From: Agromyces sp. G08B096
GTDB lineage: Bacteria; Actinomycetota; Actinomycetes; Actinomycetales; Microbacteriaceae
Direction: 5' to 3'
DNA length: 64,000 nucleotides
Assembly: GCF_040267705.1 (NCBI RefSeq)
Contig: NZ_CP158374.1
Coordinates: 2,232,001-2,296,000 of the forward strand
Shown here: in pieces, positions 50,954 through 59,740 of the stretch
Position numbering within the stretch: position 1 is the first letter of the stretch
How the letters are laid out: the number at the start of each line of letters is the position of its first letter
Notes under the pieces: model-generated
Told to the model about the DNA's origin: nothing
The model's database searches: none
Seen by the model: the letters and a program-made list of their open reading frames with translations, nothing else
Translations under genes and position numbers: made by a program

Positions 50954-52966
50954 GTGCTGAGGACGAGACGCTGGATGACCGTCGTCGCTGGAGCCGCGGT
51001 CGCGGTGGGCGCCGGACTCGGCCTCGCCGGTCCCGCCTTCGCCGAGGACCCGGTGCCGTTCGGCTCCTCGCCCGTGGTCGACACCGTGGGCGCGCTCGGC
51101 GACCGGGTCGCCGAGGTCGAGCAGGCCATCGACGAGGCGGCCGACCGCAGCGGACGGCAGCTGTTCGTCGCCTACGTGTCGACGTTCACGAACCCCGAGG
51201 CCGCCGCTGAGTGGGCGGACGACACCGCGATCGCGAACAACATGGGCGACGAAGACTATCTGCTCGCCGTAGCCGTTGACGGCCGCGCCTACTCGATTTC
51301 GGCCGCCGACGGGGCCTCACTCTCTGCCGAGGAGATCGACCGCATCTCCCGCGAGGTGGTGGAGCCCGAGCTGCGCGACGGCGACTGGGCCGGCGCGGCC
51401 ATCGCGGCCGCCGAGGCGATCGGCGGCGACAGCGGCGGCGGCTGGGGCTGGGGCTTCATCTGGTTCCTCGTCATCGCCGGCGTCATCGTGGCCGTGATCG
51501 CGATCGTGCTCGCCCGACGGCGGAAGCGGGGCGGCACCGGGCACGGCGCGGCCCCGCAGGTGCCCGTCGAGGAGCTCCGCCGGCAGGCAGGTGGTGCGCT
51601 CGTCGCCGTCGACGACGCCATCCGCACCAGCGAGGAGGAGCTCGGCTTCGCCGTCGCCTCGTACGGCGAGGAGGCGACCGCGCCGTTCCGCGAGGCGCTC
51701 GCCACGGCGAAGGCCAAGGTCGCCGAGGCCTTCACGCTGCAGCAACGGCTCGACGACGCCGAGCCCGACAGCGACGAACAGCGGCGTGAGTGGTACTCCG
51801 CCATCATCCGGCTCGCCGGCGAGGCCGACGCCGTGCTCGACGAGCAGGCCGCCCAGTTCGACGAGCTCCGCGACCTCGAACGGCGGGCGCCCGAAGAGCT
51901 CGAGCGGCTCCGGCAGTCGGCGCAGCAGGCCGCGGCGCGCGTCGCGCCCGCCGTGCAGCGACTCGACGCCCTCCGGGCGCAGTACGCCGGGTCGGCGCTC
52001 GCGTCCGTCGCCGACAACCCCGCCCAGGCGGAGTCCCGGCTCGCATTCGCGCGTGAGGCGGTCGACCGCGCCCAGGCCGCGATCGCGGCCGGCGAGTCCG
52101 GTGACGCCGCGGTCGCGATCCGCGCCGGCGAGGAAGCCGTCGACCAGGCGGATGTGCTCACCGGAGCGATCGAACGCCTGGCCGCCGACCTCGCGGCCGC
52201 CGATCGTGCGGTCGCCGCCGGTGCCGCCGACCTCGAGCAGGATGCCGCGGCCGCCCACGGCCGGCAGGCCCCCGGTCTCGACGAGCTGGCCGAGGCCACC
52301 GCGGCCGAGGCGGCGGCGGTCCGAGAGGCGCTCGGCGCCCCGGGGCGCGACCCGCTCGCCCTGCAGGCCAGGGTCGAGCAGGCGAACGCCCGGATCGACG
52401 GTGCGCTCGGCGCAGCCCGGGAGGCCGAGGAGCAGGCCGCCCGCGCGGCCGCCCAGCTCGACCGGTCGCTGCTCTCGGCGAGGTCGCAGGTGCAGGCCGC
52501 CGAGGACTACCTCGTCGCACGGCGCGGCGCGATCGGGGCCGAGGCCAGAACGCGGCTCGCGGAGGCCGGGCGTCTGCTCGCCCTGGCCGAGCAGGTGCGC
52601 GCCGCCGATGCGGCGGCCGCGCTCCGCGACGCGCAGCGCGCCGAGCAGCTCGCGTCGGAGGCCATGCGGCTCGCCCAGCAGGACGTCGGCGGGTTCGGCG
52701 GCTTCGGCGGCGGCTCGACCGGGGGCTGGGGTGCTCCCTCGGGCGGCGGCGGTGGCGGCGGCGATCTCTTCGGTGCCGTGCTCGGCGGCATCCTGATCAA
52801 CTCCGTGCTCGGCGGCGGCGGAGGCGGCGGCTTCGGCGGCGGCGGAGGCGGGTTCGGCGGCGGCCGCTCCGGCGGGTTCGGCGGCGGCTTCGGCGGCGGC
52901 CGCTCCCCCGGCAGCTTCGGCGGCGGCGGCACGCGCGGCCGCCGTGGGAGCGGAGGCCGATTCTGA
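50954..52966 (+). CDS. TPM-domain membrane protein with coiled coil and Gly-rich tail
   Basis: This protein has 670 residues from a GTG after GGGGGAA. A signal peptide (to about AFAED, residue 31) precedes an external TPM domain (about 40-155) with GDEDYLLAVAVDGRAYSI. A membrane helix (about 172-190) with a basic RRRKRGG stop follows. Residues about 205-575 form an Ala/Glu/Arg-rich coiled coil on the cytosolic side. The last 90 residues are almost entirely Gly, Phe, Ser and Arg in GGGGFGGG-type repeats. The pspA-like gene follows 101 bases later; such pairs are known in actinobacteria. Confidence 0.88.
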   Translation: MLRTRRWMTVVAGAAVAVGAGLGLAGPAFAEDPVPFGSSPVVDTVGALGDRVAEVEQAIDEAADRSGRQLFVAYVSTFTNPEAAAEWADDTAIANNMGDEDYLLAVAVDGRAYSISAADGASLSAEEIDRISREVVEPELRDGDWAGAAIAAAEAIGGDSGGGWGWGFIWFLVIAGVIVAVIAIVLARRRKRGGTGHGAAPQVPVEELRRQAGGALVAVDDAIRTSEEELGFAVASYGEEATAPFREALATAKAKVAEAFTLQQRLDDAEPDSDEQRREWYSAIIRLAGEADAVLDEQAAQFDELRDLERRAPEELERLRQSAQQAAARVAPAVQRLDALRAQYAGSALASVADNPAQAESRLAFAREAVDRAQAAIAAGESGDAAVAIRAGEEAVDQADVLTGAIERLAADLAAADRAVAAGAADLEQDAAAAHGRQAPGLDELAEATAAEAAAVREALGAPGRDPLALQARVEQANARIDGALGAAREAEEQAARAAAQLDRSLLSARSQVQAAEDYLVARRGAIGAEARTRLAEAGRLLALAEQVRAADAAAALRDAQRAEQLASEAMRLAQQDVGGFGGFGGGSTGGWGAPSGGGGGGGDLFGAVLGGILINSVLGGGGGGGFGGGGGGFGGGRSGGFGGGFGGGRSPGSFGGGGTRGRRGSGGRF

Positions 52967-53067
52967 CGAGGCATCCCGGCTGATCCCGGCGGCCTCGACC
53001 CGAGGCGCCCATGACCCATCCGAACCGCGGCGCACGCCCCGTGCGCGACCAACGAAAGGAACGCAAC

Positions 53068-53805
53068 ATGGCCAAGCAGTCCATCTTCGGGCGGATCTCG
53101 CAGCTCGTCCGCGCGAACATCAACGCCCTCCTCGACGAGGCCGAGGATCCCGAGAAGATGCTCGACCAGATGGTGCGCGACTACACCAACTCCATCGCCG
53201 ATGCCGAGGCCGCGATCGCCGAGACCATCGGCAACCTCCGCCTCCTCGAGGACGACCACCGCGAGGACGTCACTGCGGCCAACGAGTGGGGCCAGAAGGC
53301 CCTCGCCGCGAGCCGCAAGGCCGACGAGCTCCGCAAGGCCGGCGACACCGTCGACGCCGACAAGTTCGACAACCTCGCCAAGGTCGCCCTCAGCCGCCAG
53401 ATCTCGGCCGAGAACGAGGCGAAGGCCGCCGAGCCGCAGATCGCCGCGCAGACCGAGGTCGTCGACAAGCTGAAGGCCGGGCTGAACGGCATGAAGGAGA
53501 AGCTCGTCCAGCTGCAGAACAAGCGGAACGAGCTCGTCGCCCGGTCGAAGACCGCCGCCGCGCAGCAGCAGGTGCACGACGCCGTGAAGTCGATCGACAT
53601 CCTCGACCCGACGAGCGAGATCGGCCGGTTCGAGGACAAGATCCGGCGCGAGGAGGCCAAGGTGCGCGGCCAGGCCGAGCTCGCGGCCTCCAGCCTCGAC
53701 GCGCAGTTCAACGAGCTCGACGACCTCGGCGAGCTCACCGAGGTCGACGCCCGCCTCGCCGCACTGAAGGCCGGCGGCTCGCCGCAGGGCGCCATCGGCG
53801 GCTGA
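53068..53805 (+). CDS. pspA: PspA/IM30-family membrane stress protein
   Basis: This protein has 245 residues, nearly all helical and coiled-coil. The N-terminus KQSIFGRISQLVRANINALL is the amphipathic membrane-binding helix, followed by EDPEKMLDQMVRDY typical of PspA/Vipp1. AAAGGA lies 7 bases before the ATG. PspA proteins form scaffolds that protect damaged membranes (family knowledge). No ClgR or PspF-like regulator is nearby. Confidence 0.95.
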   Translation: MAKQSIFGRISQLVRANINALLDEAEDPEKMLDQMVRDYTNSIADAEAAIAETIGNLRLLEDDHREDVTAANEWGQKALAASRKADELRKAGDTVDADKFDNLAKVALSRQISAENEAKAAEPQIAAQTEVVDKLKAGLNGMKEKLVQLQNKRNELVARSKTAAAQQQVHDAVKSIDILDPTSEIGRFEDKIRREEAKVRGQAELAASSLDAQFNELDDLGELTEVDARLAALKAGGSPQGAIGG

Positions 53806-53818
53806 ACGCCCTCCGCGA

Positions 53819-53856
53819 ACGGATGCCCCGCGCCGACCTCGGCGCGGGGCATCCGT
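53819..53856. terminator. Long GC hairpin after pspA
   Basis: A perfect 18-base-pair stem (53819-53836 and 53839-53856) with only two bases between the arms, so the real loop must open a few pairs. It carries CGGATGCCCCGC and its inverse and lies 13 bases after the pspA stop. It is a likely transcription terminator without a T-run. Confidence 0.7.
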
Positions 53857-53881
53857 CGTCTCCGGGGCCATACTGGGAACC

Positions 53882-54739
53882 ATGCCTGCCACCTTCGTCG
53901 TCGTGCCCGTGTGGCAGGGCTCCGTCTCGGCCCGTGCGATGAGCCATGCCGACGGGGCCGCCGCGATCCAGGGCGACCTGCCCGCCGCCGCCACCGTCGT
54001 GGTGGACGTCCCGGTGGAGGCCGGGGAGGCGCTCGACACCGGCGTGCACCGCTACAGCACCATCCGGCGCGTGCGGGAGCGCACCGAGGAGGCGCTCGCC
54101 GGCGTGACGGGCCTGCCCATCACCATCGGCGGCGACTGCGGCGCCTCGCTCGCCGCCGTCGCGCACGCCTCCCGGGCGACCGGCGGCGACCTCGCGGTGC
54201 TGTGGCTCGACGCCCACCCCGACCTCAACACGCCCGAGAGCTCCCCCTCCGGGGCGTTCGGCGGGATGACGCTGCGCGCCATCGCGGGCGACGGCGCCGA
54301 GGGGCTCGCCCTCGACGAGGACAGCAGGGTGCTGCCGACGAGGCTCGTGCTCGGCGGCATCCGCGCGATCGACGACGAGGAGCGGCGCTTCATCGACGAG
54401 CACGCCGTGCAGACCCTCACGGTCGAAGACCTCTCCGATCCCGCCGCCGTCGTCGCGGCCGTCGAGGCGACCGGCGCCTCGAACGTCTTCGTCCACGTCG
54501 ACCTCGACGTCCTCGACCCCTCCGCGCTCGCGGGTCTCAGCTACCCGATGCCGTTCGGCGTCGAGGCATCCGCACTGGTGGCGCTGGTCCGAGCGGTCGT
54601 CGAACGGTTCCCGCTCGCGGGCGCGGCGATCGCCGGGTTCGCGCCCGCCTCACCCGATGCCGCCGAGGACGACCTGCCGACCATCCTCCGGCTCGTCGGG
54701 GCGCTGTCCGCGGGTGCGCCGCGCCCCGGCGCCGACTGA
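53882..54739 (+). CDS. Arginase/agmatinase-family protein
   Basis: This protein has 285 residues. The metal-binding motifs DAHPD (110-114) and HVDLDVLDP (205-213) are intact, but the first motif is GGDCG instead of GGDHS, so one Mn ligand (C86 for His) is changed. The enzyme class (arginase, agmatinase, formiminoglutamase) is therefore open. CATACT ends 7 bases before the ATG with no ribosome site, suggesting a leaderless mRNA. It stands between pspA and the flavoprotein gene. Confidence 0.85.
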   Translation: MPATFVVVPVWQGSVSARAMSHADGAAAIQGDLPAAATVVVDVPVEAGEALDTGVHRYSTIRRVRERTEEALAGVTGLPITIGGDCGASLAAVAHASRATGGDLAVLWLDAHPDLNTPESSPSGAFGGMTLRAIAGDGAEGLALDEDSRVLPTRLVLGGIRAIDDEERRFIDEHAVQTLTVEDLSDPAAVVAAVEATGASNVFVHVDLDVLDPSALAGLSYPMPFGVEASALVALVRAVVERFPLAGAAIAGFAPASPDAAEDDLPTILRLVGALSAGAPRPGAD

Positions 54740-54843
54740 CGGCAGCCGGTCCGGAAGCCGACTGTCGGCGCCGTCGCGCCGGAGCGCGCGGCGCGATGCG
54801 TAGGCTGACCACGAACGCCCGGTGGGCCGTGAAGGGAGCGCAC

Positions 54844-56280
54844 ATGCAGCACGAGGTCGACGTCGTCGTGATCGGAGCCGGACCGGTGGGCGAGAACGTC
54901 GCCGACCGGGCGCGCGCCGCCGGATTGCAGGTGGTCATCGTCGAACAGGAGCTCGTCGGCGGGGAATGCTCGTACTGGGCGTGCGTGCCGTCGAAGACGC
55001 TGCTGCGCAGCGCCGCCGCGCTCAGGGCCGCGCGCCGGGTCCCCGGCGCAGCCGAGGCCGTGACCGGCGACCTCGACGTCGCCGCCGTGCTCGCCCGTCG
55101 CAACTGGTTCGTCTCCGACTGGAGCGACGAGGGCGCCGTCGGCTGGCTCGACTCCGTGGGCATCGAGCTCGTCCGGGGCCACGGCCGTCTCGCCGGCCCG
55201 CGCCGCGTGGTGGTGGAGCACGCCGACGGCACCTTGACCGAACTCGTCGCCCGCCACGCGGTCGCGGTGTCGACCGGATCCGACCCGGTCATGCCGCGGA
55301 TCGACGGGCTCGCGGAGGCCAGGCCGTGGACGAGCCGGGAGGCGACGAGCGCCCAGGAGGTGCCGGCCCGCCTCGCGGTCATCGGCGGCGGGGTCGTCGC
55401 GGTCGAGATGGCCACCGCCTACGCGGGGTTCGGCACCGAGGTGACCGTGTTCGCCCGGAGCGGGCTGCTCGGCGGCATGGAGCCGTTCGCCGGCGAGGCC
55501 GTCGCCGACGGGCTGCGCGAACTCGGCGCGACCGTGCGGCTCGGCGTCACACCCGAGCGCGTCGAGCGCGCCCCGTCGGGCGAGGTGGTGCTGACCCTTG
55601 CCGGCGGCGAGCAGCTGGTCGCCGACGAGGTGCTCGTGGCCACGGGTCGCCGGCCGCGCACCGACGACCTCGGGCTCGAGACCGTCGGCCTCGAGCCCGG
55701 CAGCTGGCTCGACGTCGACGACGAGCTCCTCGTCCGCGGCGTCGACGGCGGCTGGCTCGTGGCGGTGGGCGACGTGAACCACCGCGCCCTGCTCACGCAC
55801 CAGGGCAAGTACCAGGCGCGCGCGGCGGGCGACGGTATCGCGGCACGGGCACTGAGCCGGCCCGTCGACGCCGCGCCGTGGGGCGCGCACGTCGCGACCG
55901 CCGACCACCGCGCCGTGCCCTCCGTGGTGTTCGCCGAGCCCGAGGTCGCGAGCGTCGGCCTCACCGCGGCCGCTGCGCGGGACGCCGGCATCGACGTGCG
56001 CGTCGTGGAGGTCGGCCTCGACGCCGCCAGCGGGACGGGCATCCACTCCGACGGCCCCGCGGGACGCGCCGCACTCGTGATCGACCAGGAGCGGGGCACC
56101 GTCGTCGGGGCGACCTTCGTCGGCCAGGACGTCGGCGAGCTGCTGCACGCGGCGACCATCGCCGTCGTGGGCGAGGTGCCGACCGACCGGCTCTGGCACG
56201 CGGTGCCGGCCTTCCCGACGGTGAGCGAGATCTGGCTCCGCCTGCTCGAGGCCCTCGGCCGTCCGGGCGCGGACGCGTGA
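54844..56280 (+). CDS. Lpd-like FAD/NAD(P) pyridine nucleotide oxidoreductase
   Basis: This protein has 478 residues. The FAD motif is VVIGAGPVGENVADRARAAG and the redox-active pair C42/C47 lies in GGECSYWACVPSKTLL. The second dinucleotide motif is LAVIGGGVVAVEMATAYAGF. In the C-terminal dimer region the canonical HPTxxE is FPTVSE, so the acid/base His is replaced by F457. The protein thus resembles mercuric reductase/Lpd in fold but not in full chemistry; a quinone- or small-molecule reductase role as in mycobacterial LpdA is possible. Confidence 0.87.
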   Translation: MQHEVDVVVIGAGPVGENVADRARAAGLQVVIVEQELVGGECSYWACVPSKTLLRSAAALRAARRVPGAAEAVTGDLDVAAVLARRNWFVSDWSDEGAVGWLDSVGIELVRGHGRLAGPRRVVVEHADGTLTELVARHAVAVSTGSDPVMPRIDGLAEARPWTSREATSAQEVPARLAVIGGGVVAVEMATAYAGFGTEVTVFARSGLLGGMEPFAGEAVADGLRELGATVRLGVTPERVERAPSGEVVLTLAGGEQLVADEVLVATGRRPRTDDLGLETVGLEPGSWLDVDDELLVRGVDGGWLVAVGDVNHRALLTHQGKYQARAAGDGIAARALSRPVDAAPWGAHVATADHRAVPSVVFAEPEVASVGLTAAAARDAGIDVRVVEVGLDAASGTGIHSDGPAGRAALVIDQERGTVVGATFVGQDVGELLHAATIAVVGEVPTDRLWHAVPAFPTVSEIWLRLLEALGRPGADA

Positions 56281-56717
56281 GCGTGCCTCCAGGCGCCGGC
56301 CGACCGTCGCATGCGGTCAGGATCCGGCTCACCGACTCACCCGTGAGCCACGCCGGCTACTGGTTCGCCACGGCGGTCGGCTTCGCGTGGGGCGCCCTGC
56401 TCAGCACGGGACGCATCGAGCGCCGTCGCGGCCTCATCGTCTTCACGGGCATGCCGACGTGGGCGTTCGGCCGCGGCGGAGCGTGCGTCGGCGGCTGCTA
56501 CCTGACCGACCGGAACGTCTCGCACCGGGTGCTCGGTCACGAGGCGATCCATCGGCGTCAATGGCGCAGGTACGGCATGCTCTTCCCGCTGCTCTACCTC
56601 CTCGGCGGCCGCAACCCGCTGCGGAACCGGTTCGAGGTCGAGGCCGGGCTCGAGGCCGGCGGCTACCTCCGGCGCGCCGCGGCTACGGCTCGAGGACGCC
56701 CGAGATCGCGTCGATGA
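56277..56717 (+). CDS. Small HExxH-motif protein of unknown function
   Basis: This protein has 146 residues from a GTG overlapping the flavoprotein stop by 4 bases. It contains GGACVGGCYL (C70, C74) and HEAIH (88-92), followed by FEVEAG (E120, E122), a zincin-like spacing. One hydrophobic segment precedes (about 28-44). Relatives are often labelled Fe-S oxidoreductase, which the sequence does not support. The last 35 bases overlap the convergent siderophore-binding protein gene. Confidence 0.65.
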   Translation: MSVPPGAGRPSHAVRIRLTDSPVSHAGYWFATAVGFAWGALLSTGRIERRRGLIVFTGMPTWAFGRGGACVGGCYLTDRNVSHRVLGHEAIHRRQWRRYGMLFPLLYLLGGRNPLRNRFEVEAGLEAGGYLRRAAATARGRPRSRR

Positions 56718-57711
56718 GCGCGGGGAGGCCGCCCTCCCAGTCGAAGCTCAGCGCGGTGGGCGGCGAGACCGAAGAGACCGTGACCCGGTCGGTCACCTGC
56801 GCGACGTTGCCCGCGGCGACGGCGGGGATGGCCTGCAGCTCGGGCTTGGCGAGGAATGCGGCGGCCTCCTCCTCGCTGTCGTGGTAGCTCACGATGAAGT
56901 CGGCGTCGAGCTGGTCGAGCTGCTCGTAGCTCAGCTCGTAGAAGAACCCGCCGTCGCTGGTGTCGAGGTCGGCGACGCTCGGCGCGACCTCGAGGCCGAG
57001 CTCGGTGAGCACCTCGATGCGCGCATCTGCCTCGGTGTAGACGTAGACGAAGCCGTCGCCGTCCCACACGCCGGCGAACGTCTTGCCCGCGAACTCGGGG
57101 TGCGCGGCGGCCTGCTCGGCGAGGCCTTCGGAGATGGTCTGCAGCACCTCCTCGCCCTCGTCGCTCCGGCCCAGGGCCTCGGCGGTGATCCGGATCTCCT
57201 CGTCCCACGGGGTCGTCCAGGGCGCATCGGGGTAGGCGACGACGGGCGCGATCTCGGAGAGGGTGTCGTACTGCTCCTCGGTGAGGCCCGAGTAGGGCGC
57301 GAGGATCAGGTCGGGGTCGGCCTCGATGAACTCCTCGTAGGGCACGGTGGCGCCGCCCTCGGGGTCGCTCAGCAGCGCCGGCAACTCTTCGCCGGCCTCC
57401 TCGTACGCCGCCTCGACCCAGGGCAGGTAGGCGCCCTCTCCGACGGTCCACACCTGCTCGGCGATCGCGATCGGGTACACGCCGAGCGCGACGGCGGCCT
57501 CCGTCGAGCCCCAGCCCCACGTCGCGACCCGCTCGGGGGCGTCCTCGATGACGGTCTCGCCGAAGGCGTGCTCGATGGTGACCGGGAAGCCCTCTGCCAC
57601 GGCGCCGGTCGAACCGGCGTCCTCGTCGGTGCTGCCGCCCGCGCAGGCGGACAGGGCGAGCGCGGTGACGGCGGCGCCGGCCACGGCGATCAGGGAACGT
57701 CGAAGACGCAC
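56683..57711 (-). CDS. Iron-siderophore ABC transporter substrate-binding lipoprotein
   Basis: This protein has 342 residues from a GTG after AAGGAG. It has a signal peptide with lipobox ALSAC (Cys about 23) and then a periplasmic-binding (FecB/FepB) fold: PERVATWGWGSTEAAVALGV, DPDLILAPYSGLTEE and DADFIVSY. It binds a ferric siderophore outside the cell and delivers it to the FecCD-type permeases encoded upstream. An IdeR-like box lies 29 bases before the start. It is one of two binding proteins in the region. Confidence 0.93.
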   Translation of the reverse strand: MRLRRSLIAVAGAAVTALALSACAGGSTDEDAGSTGAVAEGFPVTIEHAFGETVIEDAPERVATWGWGSTEAAVALGVYPIAIAEQVWTVGEGAYLPWVEAAYEEAGEELPALLSDPEGGATVPYEEFIEADPDLILAPYSGLTEEQYDTLSEIAPVVAYPDAPWTTPWDEEIRITAEALGRSDEGEEVLQTISEGLAEQAAAHPEFAGKTFAGVWDGDGFVYVYTEADARIEVLTELGLEVAPSVADLDTSDGGFFYELSYEQLDQLDADFIVSYHDSEEEAAAFLAKPELQAIPAVAAGNVAQVTDRVTVSSVSPPTALSFDWEGGLPALIDAISGVLEP

Positions 57712-57739
57712 GGGGCTCCTTGGATCGGATCGGGGGTGA

Positions 57740-57758
57740 TAAGGAGAGCCTAACCTAA
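57740..57758 (-). promoter_or_regulatory. IdeR/DtxR iron box before the binding-protein gene
   Basis: On the plus strand the box reads TAAGGAGAGCCTAACCTAA; on the coding strand it matches the palindrome TTAGGTTAGGCTAACCTAA at 16 of 19 positions by my count. TAGGCT inside the box could be the -10 element, so binding would block RNA polymerase when iron is plentiful. Confidence 0.75.
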
Positions 57759-57836
57759 CAGCGACGGATGTCCCAGCTCCGTGTCATCCGACGACGCGTG
57801 CGGCACTCGCCGCCGTCAGCGCGACCCCGCGCCGGC

Positions 57837-58670
57837 TCACTCCGCCGCGTGGAACCGCCCGATCGGGACCACGAGCGGGCTGCCGGAGACCGGATCGGGG
57901 ATGACCCGGGCCTCCAGCCCGAACGCGCCGCGCACGGTCTCGACGGTGAGCACCTCGGCCGGCGCACCCTCGGCGACGATCCGGCCGGCGCTCATCACCA
58001 CGAGGTGGTCGGCGTACCGCGCCGCGAGGTTCAGCTCGTGGAGCACCATGACCACGGTCGTGCCGCGCTCGCGGTTCAGCGCCGTGAGCAGGTCGAGGAG
58101 CTCGAGCTGGTGCGTCACGTCGAGATAGGTCGTCGGTTCGTCGAGCAGCATGATGTCGGTCTGCTGGGCGAGCACCATCGCGATCCACACGCGCTGCCGC
58201 TGCCCGCCCGAGAGCTCCTCGATCGGCCGGTCGGCGAGGTCGGCGACGCCCGTGGCGGCAAGCGCCTCCGCGACCACCTCGTCGTCGTCGCTCGAATGGC
58301 GTCCGCACCAGCCCTGGTGCGGATACCGCCCGCGGCCGACGAGATCGGCGACGCGCACCCCGTCGGGAGCGATCGAGCTCTGCGGCAGCACTCCCACCCT
58401 CCGGGCCACGTCGCGGCGAGGCATCCGGCCGACGTCCTCGCCGTCGAGGGTGACGCGCCCGCCCTCGAGCGGATGCAGCCGGGCGAGCCCGCGCAGGAGC
58501 GTCGACTTGCCGCACGCATTGGGGCCGACGATGGCGGTGATGCGCGCGGGCGGCAGGACGAGGTCGAGGCCGTCGATCACGCGCCGGCCGTCGTAGCCCA
58601 GGACCACGCCCTCGGCGGCGAGTCCGGCGCCGGGCCGGCGTTCGGGCACGACAGCGGGCAGTGCGCTCAT
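57837..58670 (-). CDS. Iron-siderophore ABC transporter ATP-binding protein
   Basis: This protein has 277 residues. Walker A is VGPNACGKSTLLRG, the signature is LSGGQRQRVWIAMVLAQQ, Walker B is IMLLDEPTTYLD and the switch is VLHELNLAARY, typical of FepC/FhuC. Its ATG overlaps the permease stop by 4 bases. It is the only ATPase of the iron systems within the window. Confidence 0.96.
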   Translation of the reverse strand: MSALPAVVPERRPGAGLAAEGVVLGYDGRRVIDGLDLVLPPARITAIVGPNACGKSTLLRGLARLHPLEGGRVTLDGEDVGRMPRRDVARRVGVLPQSSIAPDGVRVADLVGRGRYPHQGWCGRHSSDDDEVVAEALAATGVADLADRPIEELSGGQRQRVWIAMVLAQQTDIMLLDEPTTYLDVTHQLELLDLLTALNRERGTTVVMVLHELNLAARYADHLVVMSAGRIVAEGAPAEVLTVETVRGAFGLEARVIPDPVSGSPLVVPIGRFHAAE

Positions 58671-59740
58671 GCGCGGGTCCTCTCGGTACGGGCGAGCAGC
58701 CACAACAGGTATGGGGCGCCGATGACGCCGGTGACGATGCCGACGGGGGCCGTGAGCCCGGGGATCGCGAACTGCCCGATGACATCTGCCGCGAGAGTCA
58801 GCGCCGCTCCCGCGAGCGCGGACGCGAGGAGCGCCGCTCCCCCGCCGCCCACGAGCCGCCGGGCGACGGCCGGCGCGATGAGCGCGACGAAGGCGATCGG
58901 CCCTGCCACCGACGCCGCGGTCGCCACGAGGGCCACCGCGAGCACGAGCAGCACCACGCGCGAGGCATCCGCGCGCACGCCCAGGGCGGACGCGTGGTCG
59001 TCGCCGAGCGCGAGCGGCGCGAGCACGCGGGCGACCGCCGCGATCAGGGCCGAGACGATCAGCACACCGACCGCGAGCAGTGCCAGCTGGTCGCCGCGCA
59101 CATCCGCGACGCTGCCGACCGTCCAGTGCAGCGCCGCCTGCGCCTCCCGGACCTCGCCCCTGGCGAGCAGCCACGTCACCGTCGATCCGCAGACGTACGC
59201 CATGCCGACGCCGACGAGCACGAACCGCACGCCGTGCAGACCCTGCCGCCACGCCGTCAGCCAGATCACGACCGCGACGGCGAGGCCGCCGCCGAACGCG
59301 AACCCGGCGACGGCGGCGCCCGCGACGCCGAGCCCGAGCATCGCCCACACCGCGCCGAGGCTCGCGCCGGTCGAGATGCCGAGGATGTCGGGGCTCGCGA
59401 GCGGGTTGCGGAGCGTGGACTGGAACACCGCGCCGGCCAGCGCGAACGCCGCGCCCACGAAGAGGGCCGCGAGGATGCGCGGCAGCCGCAGCTCGAACAC
59501 GACGAACCGTTCGACGCGATCGCCCTGGCCGACGAGCACGGCGAGCACGCGGTCGGGGGTCACGCCCGCCGCACCGAACGACGACGCGAGGACGGCCAGC
59601 ACGACGGCGAGCCCGGCCGAGACCGCCACCACCAGCAGCTGGCGCCGCCGGCGACGCGCACGCACGGACGCGACGACGGATGCCACGTCGGCCGGGCCGT
59701 CGAGCCGGTCGGTCGCACCGGCCGTCGTCATGCCCGTCAC
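58667..59740 (-). CDS. FecCD-type iron-siderophore permease (second of pair)
   Basis: This protein has 357 residues from a GTG overlapping the upstream permease stop by 4 bases; an ATG three codons later is an alternative. About nine or ten membrane helices are present, with RLPRILAALFVGAAFALAGA, NPLASPDILGISTGASLGAV and the cytosolic ALGDDHASALGV coupling segment. It is half of the heterodimeric permease. Confidence 0.95.
   Translation of the reverse strand: MTGMTTAGATDRLDGPADVASVVASVRARRRRRQLLVVAVSAGLAVVLAVLASSFGAAGVTPDRVLAVLVGQGDRVERFVVFELRLPRILAALFVGAAFALAGAVFQSTLRNPLASPDILGISTGASLGAVWAMLGLGVAGAAVAGFAFGGGLAVAVVIWLTAWRQGLHGVRFVLVGVGMAYVCGSTVTWLLARGEVREAQAALHWTVGSVADVRGDQLALLAVGVLIVSALIAAVARVLAPLALGDDHASALGVRADASRVVLLVLAVALVATAASVAGPIAFVALIAPAVARRLVGGGGAALLASALAGAALTLAADVIGQFAIPGLTAPVGIVTGVIGAPYLLWLLARTERTRA

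Noticed and set aside
52680-52966. Gly-rich tail of the TPM protein considered as a CRISPR or tandem DNA repeat.
   Set aside because: The DNA units are irregular, lack spacers and keep the reading frame, so they are a protein low-complexity tail.
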